Below, piece by piece: positions 45,179-56,101 of a stretch of 64,000 nt of DNA (the stretch's first letter is position 1; each line of letters opens with the position of its first letter). The notes beneath the pieces are model-generated. The model was given only the letters and a program-made list of their open reading frames with translations, was not told the DNA's origin and ran no database searches. The stretch is from the NCBI RefSeq assembly GCF_024345575.1, contig NZ_JAGQBJ010000001.1, forward strand, positions 496,001 through 560,000, written 5' to 3'. Source of the DNA: Cyanobium sp. Morenito 9A2. GTDB taxonomy: Bacteria; Cyanobacteriota; Cyanobacteriia; PCC-6307; Cyanobiaceae. Position numbers and translations under genes: made by a program.

Positions 45179-46357
45179 TCACTCTGACCAAGGGAACAGT
45201 CGGCGGCAAGGGCCGAAGGTCATCAGGGCCAGGGCCAGGGCGCGCAGGGGAGCCCAGCGCTTCAGGGCCGTAAGGGCCGTGCCCCGCAGCAGCCTGGCGG
45301 GGGGGAAGCGGTTGGAGAACAACCGCACCAGGACATCGGTGGCCAGCAGGGTGAGCAGCACATCGCCCCAGCGCCGCCAGGCATAGGCGGCGCCGAGGCG
45401 CTGGGGCGCCAGGCGACCACGGCTGACCCGCCCCGCCTGGCGCCGCAGCTCGGCCACATCCCGCCAGCAGAGGTTGAGCCCCTGGCCGCCCACGGGATGG
45501 CAGCGGTGGGCCGTTTCGCCCACCAGGAGGGCGTTGCCCCGGTGCAGGCGTCGGGCCAGCTCCAGGGCCACCGGGTAGGCCCGGGGTTGATCAAGCAGGG
45601 CATCCACCTGGATTGCCTGGGGCAGCACGCCGGAGAGGGCCTCCAGGAAGGCCACAGGATCGAGTCCCTCCAGCCGGCGCAGGCGCTCGGCCGGGGCACT
45701 CCAGACCAGCTGGAAGCGGTCGCCCCCCAGGGGCAACACGGCAAAGGGCCCCTCGGGGCGGAACAGCTCCCAGGCCTGATCGGGGGCGGAGCCACGCAGG
45801 CGCACCTTCACGGTCAGACAGCCCTGGCGGTAGGGGAGGCTCCAGTGGCCGATGCCGAGGGCGGCCCGGGTGCTGGAGCGGCCGCCATCGGCCACGACGG
45901 TCCAGTCAGGCGGACCGCCGCGATCGGCCGACGGGCTCGAATCGCTCCCGCCGCCGAGCTGCAGCTCCACGGCGGGATGGGCCCCCAGGCGATCGAGCAG
46001 CAGGGTCATCAGAGGGCTGTGGTCCAGGATCCAGCCCACCGCCTCACTGGGATGCTGGGCCCGCTCCCCGCCCAGATCATCTGTGGAGAACGGTACCCGC
46101 TGAGCGAGTGAGAGGTCGCAGAGTTCGAGCTGGCGGAACGGCACAAGATCGGCTTCCAGAGCGTCCCAGAGCTGGACCGCTTCCAGCAGTTCCTGGCTGG
46201 AATGGCTGAGGGCGTAGGCGCGGCTGCGGGCCTTGAGCGGCTCCGGGCCCAGGGGATCGAGCAGCTGGACCCGCCAGCCCGCCTGGGCCAGCACCAGGGC
46301 AGCGAGGGCGCCGGTGGGCCCGGCGCCGACCACCCGGGCCAGCAAGGGAGTGCGCAT
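45179..46357 (-). CDS. FAD-dependent hydroxylase, UbiH/COQ6 family
   Basis: A 392-residue flavoprotein monooxygenase. It shows the FAD-binding VVGAGPTGALAALVL, an SRAYALSHSS segment typical of UbiH, the middle DGGRSSTRAALGI and the C-terminal GETAHRCHPVGGQGLNLCWRDVAEL. In cyanobacteria such enzymes are thought to act on quinone rings (plastoquinone or related); the exact step is not settled. ATG 46357 is the start. Confidence 0.85.
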   Translation of the reverse strand: MRTPLLARVVGAGPTGALAALVLAQAGWRVQLLDPLGPEPLKARSRAYALSHSSQELLEAVQLWDALEADLVPFRQLELCDLSLAQRVPFSTDDLGGERAQHPSEAVGWILDHSPLMTLLLDRLGAHPAVELQLGGGSDSSPSADRGGPPDWTVVADGGRSSTRAALGIGHWSLPYRQGCLTVKVRLRGSAPDQAWELFRPEGPFAVLPLGGDRFQLVWSAPAERLRRLEGLDPVAFLEALSGVLPQAIQVDALLDQPRAYPVALELARRLHRGNALLVGETAHRCHPVGGQGLNLCWRDVAELRRQAGRVSRGRLAPQRLGAAYAWRRWGDVLLTLLATDVLVRLFSNRFPPARLLRGTALTALKRWAPLRALALALMTFGPCRRLFPWSE

Positions 46358-46392
46358 GGGGATCGGGGCTGGCCAGGGAATTCAGTGGCCAC

Positions 46393-46422
46393 AAAAAAGC
46401 CGCAACAGAAGTCTGCTGCGGC
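46393..46422 (-). terminator. Rho-independent terminator of the HLIP gene
   Basis: On the minus strand the stem pairs 46413-46422 with 46399-46408 (nine of ten pairs) around a four-base loop, and is followed by six T. It lies 24 bases after the HLIP stop. Confidence 0.8.
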
Positions 46423-46445
46423 AAGGGAACAGGAGGGGGCAGGGA

Positions 46446-46715
46446 TCAGCCCAGGCCGAGCAGTCCGCGAGTAAAGGCCTCGCCTCCGAGGGCGAATTCG
46501 GTCGCCAGCAGGGCGATGAAGCCGAGCATGGCCATGCGGCCGTTGAGCTTTTCGGCGCGCTCGTGGAAGCCCCAGCCGCTCTCGACTGAGACGACTTCCA
46601 TGCGGGGCTCGGTGGCGAAAGCGTTCAGGCGGCCACCGTCTTCGGTGGTGACGGTGGCGCCGCGGATGGTGGCGCGCTCAGTGGCGGTGGGGGCGAGGGT
46701 GGCGGTGGCGGTCAT
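46446..46715 (-). CDS. High-light-inducible protein, larger type
   Basis: An 89-residue single-helix chlorophyll-binding protein. After a 45-residue N-terminal extension rich in Thr/Ala comes HERAEKLNGRMAMLGF (residues 51-66; Glu55, Asn58 and Arg60 being the ligand positions) and the helix end IALLATEFALGG. It resembles the longer cyanobacterial HLIPs that attach to photosystem assembly complexes. ATG 46715; the extension to 46763 is not family-like. Confidence 0.93.
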   Translation of the reverse strand: MTATATLAPTATERATIRGATVTTEDGGRLNAFATEPRMEVVSVESGWGFHERAEKLNGRMAMLGFIALLATEFALGGEAFTRGLLGLG

Positions 46716-46823
46716 GGGGCAGCTCCGAGTGGATGAGCGAATTGTAACGCATTGTTTCGCCAAGTAACGGGGTGTGAAAACCGACCGGTGGCCCGGGCTG
46801 CTCTCAGGGGGCCTGGATCGCCT

Positions 46824-47468
46824 TCAGCGCAGGCGGCGCAGGCAAAGTTCTTCGAAGGCCGGTCGCAGCAGGAAGGGGTACTCACCCACCCACAGCTTCA
46901 ATTGGGGGATCCAGGCATCGGTGAGGGCACCAACGCGGGAGAAATCCTTGCGTTCGCTCAGCACCAGGCAGCGAATCGCCATGCCCCGCCGCAGCGCCTT
47001 GTGCTTTTTGTCCATCGGGAAGCGCAGCTGGCCCAGGTAGCCGTCCTCGTCCTGCAGCTCCAGGCAGAGCCAGGTGCGCCGGTTCTCCACCAGCTCCAGG
47101 CGCCCGCGGGCATCGGCGCGCTCACTGCGCGCCTCGACGCGCTCTTTGGTGTATAGATCAGCGATCTCGCCAGAGAAGATCGCCGCCGCCGGGTAGCGCC
47201 GCAGGGTGGCGTTGCGCTGGCCGGCCTCCAGGATCGGGCCCCAGAGCACATAGAGCAAAAAGACGAAGCCCACCACCAGCCAGACCGGGCCCCAGGTGCT
47301 GGAGAACTGGCCCTGGGCAAAGAGCAGCGCCAGCACCCCACCGATCACGGCGATCAGCACCCGCTGCAGGATTTTGCGCGGGTCGCCGGTGCAGGCATTG
47401 AACTGGGGGCCGGTGGCGATCGCGGGGATCAGCCGCTGCAGTTCACCGGTCTTGAGCGGAAGAAGCAT
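46824..47468 (-). CDS. Conserved cyanobacterial membrane protein
   Basis: A 214-residue protein with two adjacent membrane spans (ILQRVLIAVIGGVLALLFA and TWGPVWLVVGFVFLLYVLW). A cytoplasmic beta-rich domain follows (ENRRTWLCLELQDEDGYLGQLRFPMDKKHKALRRGM). It resembles a conserved cyanobacterial and plastid family of unknown role; I do not assign a name. ATG 47468. Confidence 0.7.
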   Translation of the reverse strand: MLLPLKTGELQRLIPAIATGPQFNACTGDPRKILQRVLIAVIGGVLALLFAQGQFSSTWGPVWLVVGFVFLLYVLWGPILEAGQRNATLRRYPAAAIFSGEIADLYTKERVEARSERADARGRLELVENRRTWLCLELQDEDGYLGQLRFPMDKKHKALRRGMAIRCLVLSERKDFSRVGALTDAWIPQLKLWVGEYPFLLRPAFEELCLRRLR

Positions 47469-47501
47469 CGGTAGGGGCGCGCAGGCCCATGCTGGCGGGT
47501 T

Positions 47502-48365
47502 TCAGAGCAGGCGCTCCAGGCCATAGACCAGCCCCGGCAGTTGCCGCACCTTGCGCACGCTGAGCAGCACCCCGGGCATGTAGGCAGAACGTTCAATCGT
47601 GTCGTGGCGCAGGGTGTAGGTCTCCCCCGGAGCGCCGAACATCACCTCCTGGTGGGCCACCAGCCCAGGCAGGCGAACCGAGTGCAGGCGCAGGCCGCTG
47701 GCGCGCAGGCCGCCACGCACGCCGGCGAGGGTTTCGTGCTCCTCCACCTGCGGTTCGTTGAAGCTCTTGCCCAGTTCTTCGATCAGCTCGGCGGTCTTGA
47801 GGCAGGTGCCGCTGGGGGCATCGGCCTTGCGGTTGTGGTGCAGCTCGGTGAGCTCGGCGAAGTCGTAGAAGCGGGCGGCGGCGGCGGCGGCCTGCTGCAG
47901 CAGCACCATGCCCACCGAGAAGTTGGGGATCACCGCAGCCCCTACCGAGGCCTTGCCCGCGAAGACGGCCAGGTCGGAGAGCTGCTGGGGCGAGAGGCCC
48001 GTGGTGCCGATCACCGGATGCACCCCGTAGGCGATGGCGGCCCTGGTGTGCTCATAGACCACCTTCGGGTGGGTGAAATCCACCAGCACGGCGCCACCCC
48101 CCGGCCCCGACTGGCGCACGGCCTGGCTGGCGGCGCAGAGGCTGCCCTCGAAATCTGCGGTGATCGCCACCTCCAGCTCCCCCAGGCCCAGCTCCAGGCC
48201 CACGTCGGCCCCTTCCTTCCCGGGCGTGGTGTCGATCGCCCCCACCAGCTCGAGGCCCGGGGCGCCGCTGACGGCCTTGACCACCTCGGCCCCCATGCGC
48301 CCCAGGGCACCGGCCACCACGACGGGGATCGGGCCGGAGCTGGGCTCAGGGCTCGGGGTCGTCAT
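47502..48365 (-). CDS. dapB: 4-hydroxy-tetrahydrodipicolinate reductase
   Basis: A 287-residue DapB of the lysine/diaminopimelate pathway, reducing HTPA with NAD(P)H. It shows the nucleotide-binding [29 protein letters not shown] and the signature [14 protein letters not shown] with catalytic His and Lys. The cell wall peptidoglycan needs its product. ATG 48365 is the start; it lies divergent from chlH with about 130 bases between. Confidence 0.95.
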   Translation of the reverse strand: MTTPSPEPSSGPIPVVVAGALGRMGAEVVKAVSGAPGLELVGAIDTTPGKEGADVGLELGLGELEVAITADFEGSLCAASQAVRQSGPGGGAVLVDFTHPKVVYEHTRAAIAYGVHPVIGTTGLSPQQLSDLAVFAGKASVGAAVIPNFSVGMVLLQQAAAAAARFYDFAELTELHHNRKADAPSGTCLKTAELIEELGKSFNEPQVEEHETLAGVRGGLRASGLRLHSVRLPGLVAHQEVMFGAPGETYTLRHDTIERSAYMPGVLLSVRKVRQLPGLVYGLERLL

Positions 48366-48496
48366 CACGGCGCGCACGAATGGGGGGGAGCCTATGGCCC
48401 CCGAGCCGGGGGATTCCCCTGTAACGCCTGGACGCTGCGGTGCGCAGGCGCCGGATGCCGTCCGTAGGCTGCTTCACATTGCTCAATCGATCGCCG

Positions 48497-51400
48497 ATGT
48501 TCACGCAGGTCCGCTCCGCCTCCCGCCGGGTCAGTCCTGCCCTGACGGCCGATGGACGGCCGGACGGCCGCACCTTGATGCGCGTGGTCTACGTGGTGCT
48601 GGAGCCCCAGTACCAGAACGCCCTGACGGTGGCGGCCACCAGCTTGAACGAGCAGAACAACGCCCTGGCGGTGGATCTGAGCGGCTATTTGATCGAGGAG
48701 CTCCGTGATCCGCAGAACTTCGCCGATTTCTGCGCCGATGTGGCCCAGGCGGATGTGTTCATCGCCTCGCTGATCTTCATCGAGGATCTGGCCCAGAAAG
48801 TGGTGGAGGCGGTGGCGCCCCACCGCGACCGGCTCAAGGCCGCCGTGGTGTTCCCCTCCATGCCGGAGGTGATGCGGCTCAACAAGCTCGGCACCTTCTC
48901 CATGGCCCAGCTGGGCCAGAGCAAGAGCGCCATCGCCAGCTTCATGAAAAAGCGCAAGGAGGCCGGCGGCGCCGGTTTCCAGGACGCGATGCTCAAACTG
49001 CTGAACACGCTCCCCACCGTTCTCAAGTACCTGCCGGTGGAGAAGGCGCAGGATGCGCGCTCGTTCATGCTCAGTTTTCAGTACTGGCTGGGGGGAACGC
49101 CGGACAACCTGCGCAATTTCCTGCTGATGCTCGCGGACAAGTACGTCTTCCCCAGGGGGGAGACGGAGCGTCCCGAACTGGCGGTGGCCGATCCGGTGGT
49201 GTTCCCTGACCTGGGCCTCTGGCATCCCCTGGCGCCGGGGATGTTTGAAGACCTCAAGGAGTATCTGAACTGGACCGCGAGCCGCTCCGATCGTTCCGAA
49301 GCGGCGCGCCAGGGCCCGGTGATCGGCCTGGTGCTGCAGCGCAGCCACATCGTCACCGGCGATGACGCCCACTATGTGGCCGTCATCCAGGAGCTCGAAT
49401 ACCGGGGCGCCACCGTGATTCCAGTGTTCTGCGGCGGCCTCGATTTCTCCAAGCCCCTCAATGCCTATTTCTTTGACCCGCTCGATCCCGAGCGGCCGAT
49501 CGTCGATGGGGCGGTGAGCCTCACCGGATTCGCCCTGGTGGGGGGGCCGGCCCGCCAGGACCACCCCAAGGCGATCGAAGCGCTCAAGCGTCTGAACCGC
49601 CCCTACATGGTGGCGCTGCCGCTGGTGTTCCAGACCACCCAGGAATGGGAGGAGAGTGACTTGGGACTGCACCCGGTGCAGGTGGCGTTGCAGATCGCCA
49701 TCCCCGAACTCGATGGCGCGATCGAGCCGATCGTGCTCTCAGGCCGCGATGACGCCACCGGCAAGGCCCACACCCTCCAGGACCGGGTGGAGGCGATCGC
49801 CGAGCGCTCGATCCGCTGGGCCCAGCTGCGGCGCAAGCCCCGCAGCGAGAAGAAGCTGGCGATCACCGTGTTCAGCTTCCCCCCCGACAAGGGCAACGTC
49901 GGCACGGCGGCCTACCTCGATGTGTTCGGCTCGATCCACCGGGTGCTCCAGGAGATGGACGCCAAGGGCTACGACGTGCGGGGCCTGCCCCGCGATGGCA
50001 AGGCGCTGATGGAACTGGTGATCAACGATCCCGAGGCCCTGCAGGGAGCCCCGGAACTGGCGATCGCCCACCGCATGGGCGTGGCCGAGTACGAGCGGCT
50101 CACCCCCTACTCCGAACGGCTGGAGGAGAACTGGGGCAAACCCCCGGGCAACCTGAACAGCGATGGCACCAACCTGCTGATCTACGGCCGCCATTTCGGC
50201 AATGTGTTCATCGGCGTGCAGCCCACCTTCGGCTACGAAGGCGATCCCATGCGGTTGCTGTATTCGCGCAGCGCCAGCCCCCACCACGGTTTTGCCGCTT
50301 ACTACACCTACCTCGAAAAGATCTGGAAGGCCGATGCCGTGCTGCATTTCGGCACCCACGGCTCCCTGGAGTTCATGCCCGGCAAGCAGATGGGCATGAG
50401 CGACACCTGCTACCCCGATTCACTGATCGGCGGCCTGCCGAACCTTTACTACTACGCCGCCAACAACCCCTCCGAAGCCACGATCGCCAAGCGCCGGGGG
50501 TACGCGGCAACCATCAGCTACCTCACTCCGCCGGCCGAAAACGCCGGCCTCTACAAGGGGCTCAAGGAGCTTGGCGAACTGGTGGGCTCCTACCAGCAGC
50601 TGCGCGAAAGCTCCAGGGGTGTGCAGATCGTCAACGCGATGGTGGAAACGGCGCGCCAGTGCAACCTCGACAAGGACGTGACCCTCCCGGAGCAGGACGC
50701 CTCCGAGCTGAGCCGCGAGCAGCGCGACGACGTGGTCGGGGCGCTCTACCGCCAGCTGATGGAGATCGAGAGCCGGCTGCTGCCCTGCGGCCTGCACACG
50801 ATCGGCAAGCCGCCCACCGCCGAGGAGGCGATCGCCACGTTGGTGAACATTGCTGCGCTCGAGCGGGAGGAGGAGGGCTACCGCAGCCTGCCGGCCCTGC
50901 TGGCCGAGAGCCTGGGCCGCACGATCGATGGGGTGTATGCGGGCAACGACTCCGGTGTGCTCGCCGATGTGGAGCTCAACCGCACCCTCACTGAAACCTC
51001 CCGTGCCGCCGTGGGCGCCATGGTTCGCTCCGTCACCGGGGCCGATGGGCGCGTGAACCTGCGCGGGCGCTTCGGCTGGTTCACCCAGCTGCTGGAGCGC
51101 TTCGGCTTCAAGCTCCCCAGCCCCTGGCTGAGCGCCTGCCGGGCGGCGGGTTTCCCCGCGGTCGATCCCGCCGAGCTCGACAGGCTCTTTGGCTACCTGC
51201 GCTTCTGCCTGGAGCAGATCTGCGCCGACATGGAGATGGAGAGCCTGCTGCGCGCCCTTGATGGCGAGTACGTGCTGCCCGGCCCGGGCGGTGATCCGAT
51301 CCGCAACCCCGGCGTGCTGCCCAGCGGCAAGAACATCCACGCCCTTGATCCGCAGGCGATTCCCACCCGGGCGGCGGTGGCGGCGGCCAAGGTGGTGGTG

Positions 51401-52510
51401 GATCGGCTGATCGAGCGCCAGAAGGCGGAGCAGGGCACCTGGCCGGAAACGATTGCCTGCGTGCTCTGGGGCACCGACAACATCAAGACCTACGGCGAAT
51501 CCCTGGCCCAGATTCTCTGGTTCATCGGTGTCAAACCCGTGGCTGATTCCCTGGGGAGGGTGAACAAGCTGGAGCTGCTTTCGCTGGAGGAGCTCGGCCG
51601 GCCGCGCATCGACGTGGTGGTGAATTGCAGCGGCGTGTTTCGCGATCTGTTCATCAACCAGATGGCGCTGATCGATCAAGGGGTGAAGATGGCCGCCGAG
51701 GCCGATGAGCCGCTGGAGCTGAACTTCGTGCGCAAGCACAGCCAGGAGCAGGCGGCGGCCCAGGGGGTTACCCTCCGCGAGGCAGCCACCCGGGTGTTCT
51801 CCAATGCCAGCGGCAGCTACAGCTCGAATGTGAACCTGGCCGTCGAGAACAGCACGTGGGAGGAGGAAGGCGAGCTGCAGGAGATGTATCTGAGCCGCAA
51901 GACCTTCGCCTTCAACGCCGACAACCCCGGTGAGATGAACCAGAACCGTGAGGTGTTCGAAGCGGCGATGAAGACGGCCGATGTCACCTTCCAGAATCTG
52001 GATTCCGCCGAGATCTCGCTCACCGATGTGAGCCATTACTTTGACTCCGACCCCACCAAGCTGATCGCAGGCCTGCGCGCCGATGGCAAGGCACCCACCA
52101 GCTACATCGCCGACACCACCACCGCCAATGCCCAGGTGCGTTCGTTGAGCGAAACGATCCGGCTCGATTCCCGCACCAAGCTCCTCAACCCCAAGTGGTA
52201 CGAGGGCATGCTCAATTCCGGTTATGAGGGGGTGCGCGAAGTGGCCAAACGGCTCAATTTCACCCTGGGCTGGAGCGCCACCAGTGGCGCAGTGGATAAC
52301 TTCGTGTACGAGGAGGCCAACGAGACCTTCATCAACGATCCGGAGATGCGCCAGCGCTTGATGGATCTCAACCCCCACAGCTTCCGCCGCATCGTCGGCA
52401 CCCTTTTGGAAGTGAACGGCCGTGGCTACTGGGAAACTTCCGATGAGAACATTGCCCAGCTGCAGGAGATCTACCAGGAGATCGAAGACCGCATCGAAGG
52501 GGTGAGCTGA
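48497..52510 (+). CDS. chlH: Magnesium chelatase subunit H
   Basis: A 1337-residue porphyrin-binding subunit of the Mg-chelatase that inserts Mg2+ into protoporphyrin IX, the first committed step to chlorophyll. The whole family length is present without interruption. Recognisable stretches include [89 protein letters not shown] and [17 protein letters not shown]. The start ATG 48497 ([14 protein letters not shown]) is family-like; the frame upstream to 48440 is not. Partners ChlD and ChlI are not in the window. Confidence 0.98.
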   Translation: MFTQVRSASRRVSPALTADGRPDGRTLMRVVYVVLEPQYQNALTVAATSLNEQNNALAVDLSGYLIEELRDPQNFADFCADVAQADVFIASLIFIEDLAQKVVEAVAPHRDRLKAAVVFPSMPEVMRLNKLGTFSMAQLGQSKSAIASFMKKRKEAGGAGFQDAMLKLLNTLPTVLKYLPVEKAQDARSFMLSFQYWLGGTPDNLRNFLLMLADKYVFPRGETERPELAVADPVVFPDLGLWHPLAPGMFEDLKEYLNWTASRSDRSEAARQGPVIGLVLQRSHIVTGDDAHYVAVIQELEYRGATVIPVFCGGLDFSKPLNAYFFDPLDPERPIVDGAVSLTGFALVGGPARQDHPKAIEALKRLNRPYMVALPLVFQTTQEWEESDLGLHPVQVALQIAIPELDGAIEPIVLSGRDDATGKAHTLQDRVEAIAERSIRWAQLRRKPRSEKKLAITVFSFPPDKGNVGTAAYLDVFGSIHRVLQEMDAKGYDVRGLPRDGKALMELVINDPEALQGAPELAIAHRMGVAEYERLTPYSERLEENWGKPPGNLNSDGTNLLIYGRHFGNVFIGVQPTFGYEGDPMRLLYSRSASPHHGFAAYYTYLEKIWKADAVLHFGTHGSLEFMPGKQMGMSDTCYPDSLIGGLPNLYYYAANNPSEATIAKRRGYAATISYLTPPAENAGLYKGLKELGELVGSYQQLRESSRGVQIVNAMVETARQCNLDKDVTLPEQDASELSREQRDDVVGALYRQLMEIESRLLPCGLHTIGKPPTAEEAIATLVNIAALEREEEGYRSLPALLAESLGRTIDGVYAGNDSGVLADVELNRTLTETSRAAVGAMVRSVTGADGRVNLRGRFGWFTQLLERFGFKLPSPWLSACRAAGFPAVDPAELDRLFGYLRFCLEQICADMEMESLLRALDGEYVLPGPGGDPIRNPGVLPSGKNIHALDPQAIPTRAAVAAAKVVVDRLIERQKAEQGTWPETIACVLWGTDNIKTYGESLAQILWFIGVKPVADSLGRVNKLELLSLEELGRPRIDVVVNCSGVFRDLFINQMALIDQGVKMAAEADEPLELNFVRKHSQEQAAAQGVTLREAATRVFSNASGSYSSNVNLAVENSTWEEEGELQEMYLSRKTFAFNADNPGEMNQNREVFEAAMKTADVTFQNLDSAEISLTDVSHYFDSDPTKLIAGLRADGKAPTSYIADTTTANAQVRSLSETIRLDSRTKLLNPKWYEGMLNSGYEGVREVAKRLNFTLGWSATSGAVDNFVYEEANETFINDPEMRQRLMDLNPHSFRRIVGTLLEVNGRGYWETSDENIAQLQEIYQEIEDRIEGVS

Positions 52511-53041
52511 GCACCGCTTCACCTGACCTCCAGGTGGCTATTCAGTGTGAATGCCCATCGACAGCATGCACCACGCCGAACGCTCCAGGGGTTGCGGCGA
52601 GGGCCATAGCTTCTCGGCGAAAACACCTGCACCACGGCCCAGGCACGCCCGTGCCGAGCTTGACCAGCCCTGATTCTTCCCCTGGAGCCGTTGCCGTCAC
52701 GGCCATCCGGGCCGCTTCAAGGGCATCTGTGGAGAACGCGGGCGCGGTTCCTGGCCCGGCACGCCCCTGGTGGCGATCAAGATCACCCCACGGCCGCGGC
52801 GACTCCCAGGCGAACGAGTCGCCGCCGAAACGGGCCGGAGCAGGAGTTCCGCCAAGGGCTCGACCCCAGAAGCGCCCGGGGCCGTGGCCATCCGATCCCC
52901 ATCGGATTGCAGGCCTGATTTCCACAGCACGCAAGGCACCCACGGAGCTCACAACAGCCCCCCGTGCCCGTCATGCCCCCCTGCAGCGGGGTAAGGCGAG
53001 CTGCCCTTGGGCCCAGAGTAACGAGAGCCCCCGCCTGGCCC
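52511..53041 (+). other. Intergenic between chlH and trmH, nothing recognised
   Basis: About 530 bases with overlapping open frames on both strands but no domain. A short hairpin (CACCTG at 52520-52525 with CAGGTG at 52531-52536) just after chlH has no T-run. No RNA gene seen. A decayed minus-strand gene is possible but not supportable. Confidence 0.4.
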
Positions 53042-53731
53042 ATGCCCCTGCTGCCCCGCCGCTTCGAGCGGATCCAAGGCGTCCTGAATCGGCGCATGGA
53101 AAATCTGACGGTGCTGCTGGAGCACGTGGACAAGCCCCACAACCTCTCGGCGATCCTGCGCAGTTGTGATGCGGTGGGGGTGCTCGACGCCCATGTGGTG
53201 AGCCTGCCGGGGCGGGCACGCACGTTCAACGACACCGCCAAGGGCAGCCAGAAGTGGGTGAGCCTGCACCCCCAGGAGGGCACCCCCACCGCTTTGACAC
53301 GGCTGCGAGACCAGGGCTTCCGGATCTTCGGCACCCATCTGGGCGTGAACGCGCTCGATTACCGCCAGTGCGACTTCACCGGACCCACCGCCTTCGTGCT
53401 CGGGGCCGAGAAATGGGGCCTGGCGGAGGCCACGGCCAACGGCGTCGACCAGGCGCTGTTCATCCCGATGATCGGCATGGTGCAGTCGCTGAACGTGTCA
53501 GTGGCGGCGGCGATCCTGCTGTTCGAGGCCCTGCGGCAGCGCCAGGCCGCCGGACTGCTGCCCACCCAGGGCGAGGGGGTGGCCCCCGAGCGCTACAGAC
53601 GCCTGCTGGTCGAGTGGGCCTACCCGCAGGTGGCGGCCTGGTGCCGGAGGGAGGGGCGCCCCTACCCGGCGCTCACGGCGGAGGGGGAGATCGCCGAGGA
53701 GCTGCCGCGGACGCTGCGGTTGCGGTGTTGA
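53042..53731 (+). CDS. trmH: tRNA (guanosine-18-2'-O-)-methyltransferase, SpoU/TrmH family
   Basis: A 229-residue SPOUT methyltransferase of the TrmH type, which 2'-O-methylates Gm18 in tRNA using SAM. Motif 1 is PHNLSAILRSCDAVG, motif 2 is FVLGAEKWGL, and motif 3 is IPMIGMVQSLNVSVAAAILLFE, forming the SAM-binding knot. The N-terminus ERIQGVLNRRMENLTVLLEHV matches TrmH proper. ATG 53042 is the family-consistent start. Confidence 0.93.
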   Translation: MPLLPRRFERIQGVLNRRMENLTVLLEHVDKPHNLSAILRSCDAVGVLDAHVVSLPGRARTFNDTAKGSQKWVSLHPQEGTPTALTRLRDQGFRIFGTHLGVNALDYRQCDFTGPTAFVLGAEKWGLAEATANGVDQALFIPMIGMVQSLNVSVAAAILLFEALRQRQAAGLLPTQGEGVAPERYRRLLVEWAYPQVAAWCRREGRPYPALTAEGEIAEELPRTLRLRC

Positions 53732-53813
53732 GGGGGCGGGGCTCAGGAGCGGAGACACTCCGCCATCGGAGCCGTCAGCGACCAGCAGCGATCCACCGGT
53801 TCAGGATTGGATC

Positions 53814-54317
53814 ATGGCTGTCATCCAATCTGGATCCACTCCACCCCAGCTGGTTGAGGCTTCTCTCCGAGGCCACGGAGGCGGCCATGCGCAGCCCCAT
53901 TCGCCATGGGCTCCTTGGACGCCCCCCGAGCAGTGCTTGGGCCTCGGCCCCGCCCAGGCCGCGGCGCGCGCGGAACTTCTGACGGAGACCTGCCGTCGCC
54001 TGGAGGAGTGCCCAACACCCCCTGCGACGCGGGAGGGCCTCAGGGAGGTGCTGGGTGATGAGCTGCAGGCCCCGCTGGTGGGTTTGTCGCTGCCCAGCCT
54101 GCGCCGCTGGACGAAAGGGGGTGCGGATCTGCCCGGATCGGGTCGCCCCAGGCTGCACGGGCAGGCCCTGCTGATCGATCATCCGGAGGGCAGCGAGAAC
54201 ACCGAAGGGATCCGGCGCTGGCTCCAACGGCCCCTCTCCGCGCTTGGGGGCCGGGCACCCCGTGATCAACTTCTGGGGCTGGCAGAAGGCACCCGCCTGG
54301 GCTTGACAGCCGGCTGA
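53814..54317 (+). CDS. Xre/MbcA/ParS-type antitoxin, possibly degenerate
   Basis: A protein of up to 167 residues. The C-terminal half resembles the Xre-MbcA-ParS antitoxin toxin-binding domain: LGLSLPSLRRW near residue 95, then ENTEGIRRWLQRPLSALGGRAPRDQLLG (about residues 126-153), matching the usual GIRRWFxRPxxxLGGRxPxxLL. The first 45 residues are not conserved and the end (LAEGTRLGLTAG) is unlike the family, so a frame change may have altered it. It lies directly upstream of a RES-like fragment, as in RES-Xre modules. Confidence 0.55.
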   Translation: MAVIQSGSTPPQLVEASLRGHGGGHAQPHSPWAPWTPPEQCLGLGPAQAAARAELLTETCRRLEECPTPPATREGLREVLGDELQAPLVGLSLPSLRRWTKGGADLPGSGRPRLHGQALLIDHPEGSENTEGIRRWLQRPLSALGGRAPRDQLLGLAEGTRLGLTAG

Positions 54318-54343
54318 GCAGCCGTGCCTGAGGCGCCCTTCGG

Positions 54344-54595
54344 ATGGGTTTCCGTGCCTGCGACCGGTGTTTCGCGATCCTCTGGGATGGTCCTGGTCCG
54401 CGCTCAGGCCGCTGGAATCAGGCTGGCGATGAACCCATTCACTCCCTGGCCTCGTCGCCACGGATGGCCTGGGCCGAGTGGCTCCGCCACGGAGAAATCG
54501 AAGACCCAGCCGATCTGGAGGAGGTTGCGGCGGTCCTGGGAACCGTGCTGATTCCAGAGACCAGGGGGCCAGATCAACGGGCGGCGGTGCCTTGA
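54344..54595 (+). pseudogene. RES-domain toxin fragment
   Basis: An 83-residue fragment of a RES family NAD-degrading toxin. It reads FRACDRCFAILWDGPGPRSG, then RWNQAGDEPIHSLASSPRMAWAEWLRHG, which matches the GGRWNxxGxxxxYxAxSxxxAxxExLVH signature. It ends at residue 83, where intact proteins have 150-230 residues, so the C-terminal half with the catalytic Ser region is lost. It starts 27 bases after the antitoxin-like gene. Confidence 0.5.
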
Positions 54596-55327
54596 CCGTT
54601 CCATGCAGTGCTCAGCACCCCAGAGGTCCTGAGCGCTCCCACGGCGGCCTCGATCGAGGTGCGTGCCGTCTCGTCCAGCAAGGCGCCCATCAGATGGCTT
54701 TGTTGCCCGTTGCGTCTGAAGTGATCGGGCTGTGGTGCCCAGCCAGCGACCTCGGGCGGGCTGGCGCTGGGTGCCGGACGGCGCACCAGGGGCTGAGCTT
54801 CTGCCCCTGGTGCGCCGTGAAGGGAAGCGGCCGGAGTCCTTCCCGCCTCCAGCTTGAGCGGGGATGCCGCGAAGACGATCGGCAGCCATGGCGCCCAGCT
54901 GGGGGGCCACAATCCCGGGGAAAACCGCCCCCTTCGAAAGACTCCTGAGTGAACAGGCCGATCAACTTGGTCGCCTCCGATGCGCACCACCTGGGGGCTG
55001 GAGCACGACACCCCGGCGGCCGTTGGGTGATGACCCGCCCGCGCCCCGGGCCCAACCCGGTGGCTTTCCTCCCGGCGGCGCTCTGCCCGCCCGCCGAGGA
55101 GCTGGGCTGAGCGTGGGCGCCCCCTGGACGTCCATGGACTGCTTCGGATCCTCGGCCAGCCCCAATCGCCCGCGGCCCACGGGAGCCGTCGCTGGCGGAT
55201 GGGCCGCCCTGGCCTTGATCGCTGCCCAACGAGGTGGGAACAATCGTGAACAACGGCCGTCGGCGCTGGGAAGCGGTGCCGAGGGTTGGGAGGCGGCAAC
55301 ATGGGCCCGAGACAGCCCCACCCCCCG
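54596..55327. other. No supportable gene between RES fragment and rfbF
   Basis: About 730 bases of GC-rich sequence with shadow frames only. It presumably includes the promoter of the polysaccharide operon near its right end. A decayed gene is possible; no domain recognised. Confidence 0.4.
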
Positions 55328-56101
55328 ATGAAAGCCGTGATCCTCGCCGGGGGGCTGGGCACCCGCATCTCCGAGGAAACCCATCTGCGGCCCAAGCCGA
55401 TGCTGGAGATCGGCGGCAAACCGATTCTCTGGCACATCCTCAAGACCTACAGCCACCACGGCATCGATGAGTTCGTGATCTGCTGCGGCTACCGGGGGTA
55501 TGTGATCAAGGAGTATTTCGCCAACTACTTCCTGCACCTCAGCGATGTGACCTTCGATCTGGCCGCCAACCGCATGGAGGTGCACCGCCAGGAGGCCGAA
55601 CCCTGGCGGGTCACGTTGGTGGACACCGGCGAGAGCACCGCCACCGGCGGCCGCCTCAAGCGGGTGGCGGAGCACCTGGGGGAGGGCCCGTTCTGCCTCA
55701 CCTATGGCGATGGGGTGGGGGATGTGGACATCACCGCCCTGCTCGCCTTCCACAGGAGCCACGGCAAGCCGGCCACGGTCACGGCGGTGCAGCCCCCCGG
55801 CCGTTACGGCAGCCTGCTGATCGAGGAAGGGACGACCTCCGTGCGCGGTTTCGATGAGAAGCCCCAGGGGGATGGCCACTGGATCAACGGGGGCTATTTC
55901 GTGCTTGAACCCGAGGTGCTGGAACTGATCGAGGGCGACGCCACCACCTGGGAGTTCGAACCGCTCGGGAGCCTGGCCCGCCGGGGTGAGCTGGAGGCCT
56001 TCCAGCATCGGGGTTTCTGGAGGCCCATGGACACACTCAGGGACAAGACCCAGCTCGAGGAGCTCTGGGCCAGCGGCAAGGCCCCCTGGAAGGTGTGGTG
56101 A
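55328..56101 (+). CDS. rfbF: Glucose-1-phosphate cytidylyltransferase
   Basis: A 257-residue nucleotidyltransferase making CDP-glucose from glucose-1-P and CTP, the first step to CDP-dideoxyhexoses. The family start AGGLGTRISEETHLRPKPM holds the nucleotide loop, with TYGDGVGDVD and RYGSLLIEEG downstream. ATG 55328 is chosen over the frame upstream. The stop TGA overlaps the next start, beginning a tightly coupled operon. Confidence 0.95.
   Translation: MKAVILAGGLGTRISEETHLRPKPMLEIGGKPILWHILKTYSHHGIDEFVICCGYRGYVIKEYFANYFLHLSDVTFDLAANRMEVHRQEAEPWRVTLVDTGESTATGGRLKRVAEHLGEGPFCLTYGDGVGDVDITALLAFHRSHGKPATVTAVQPPGRYGSLLIEEGTTSVRGFDEKPQGDGHWINGGYFVLEPEVLELIEGDATTWEFEPLGSLARRGELEAFQHRGFWRPMDTLRDKTQLEELWASGKAPWKVW

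Noticed and set aside
50420-52522. 700-codon minus-strand frame opposite chlH
   Set aside because: Antisense shadow of the complete chlH gene with no domain of its own. The same applies to the frame at 57977-59347 opposite rfbH.
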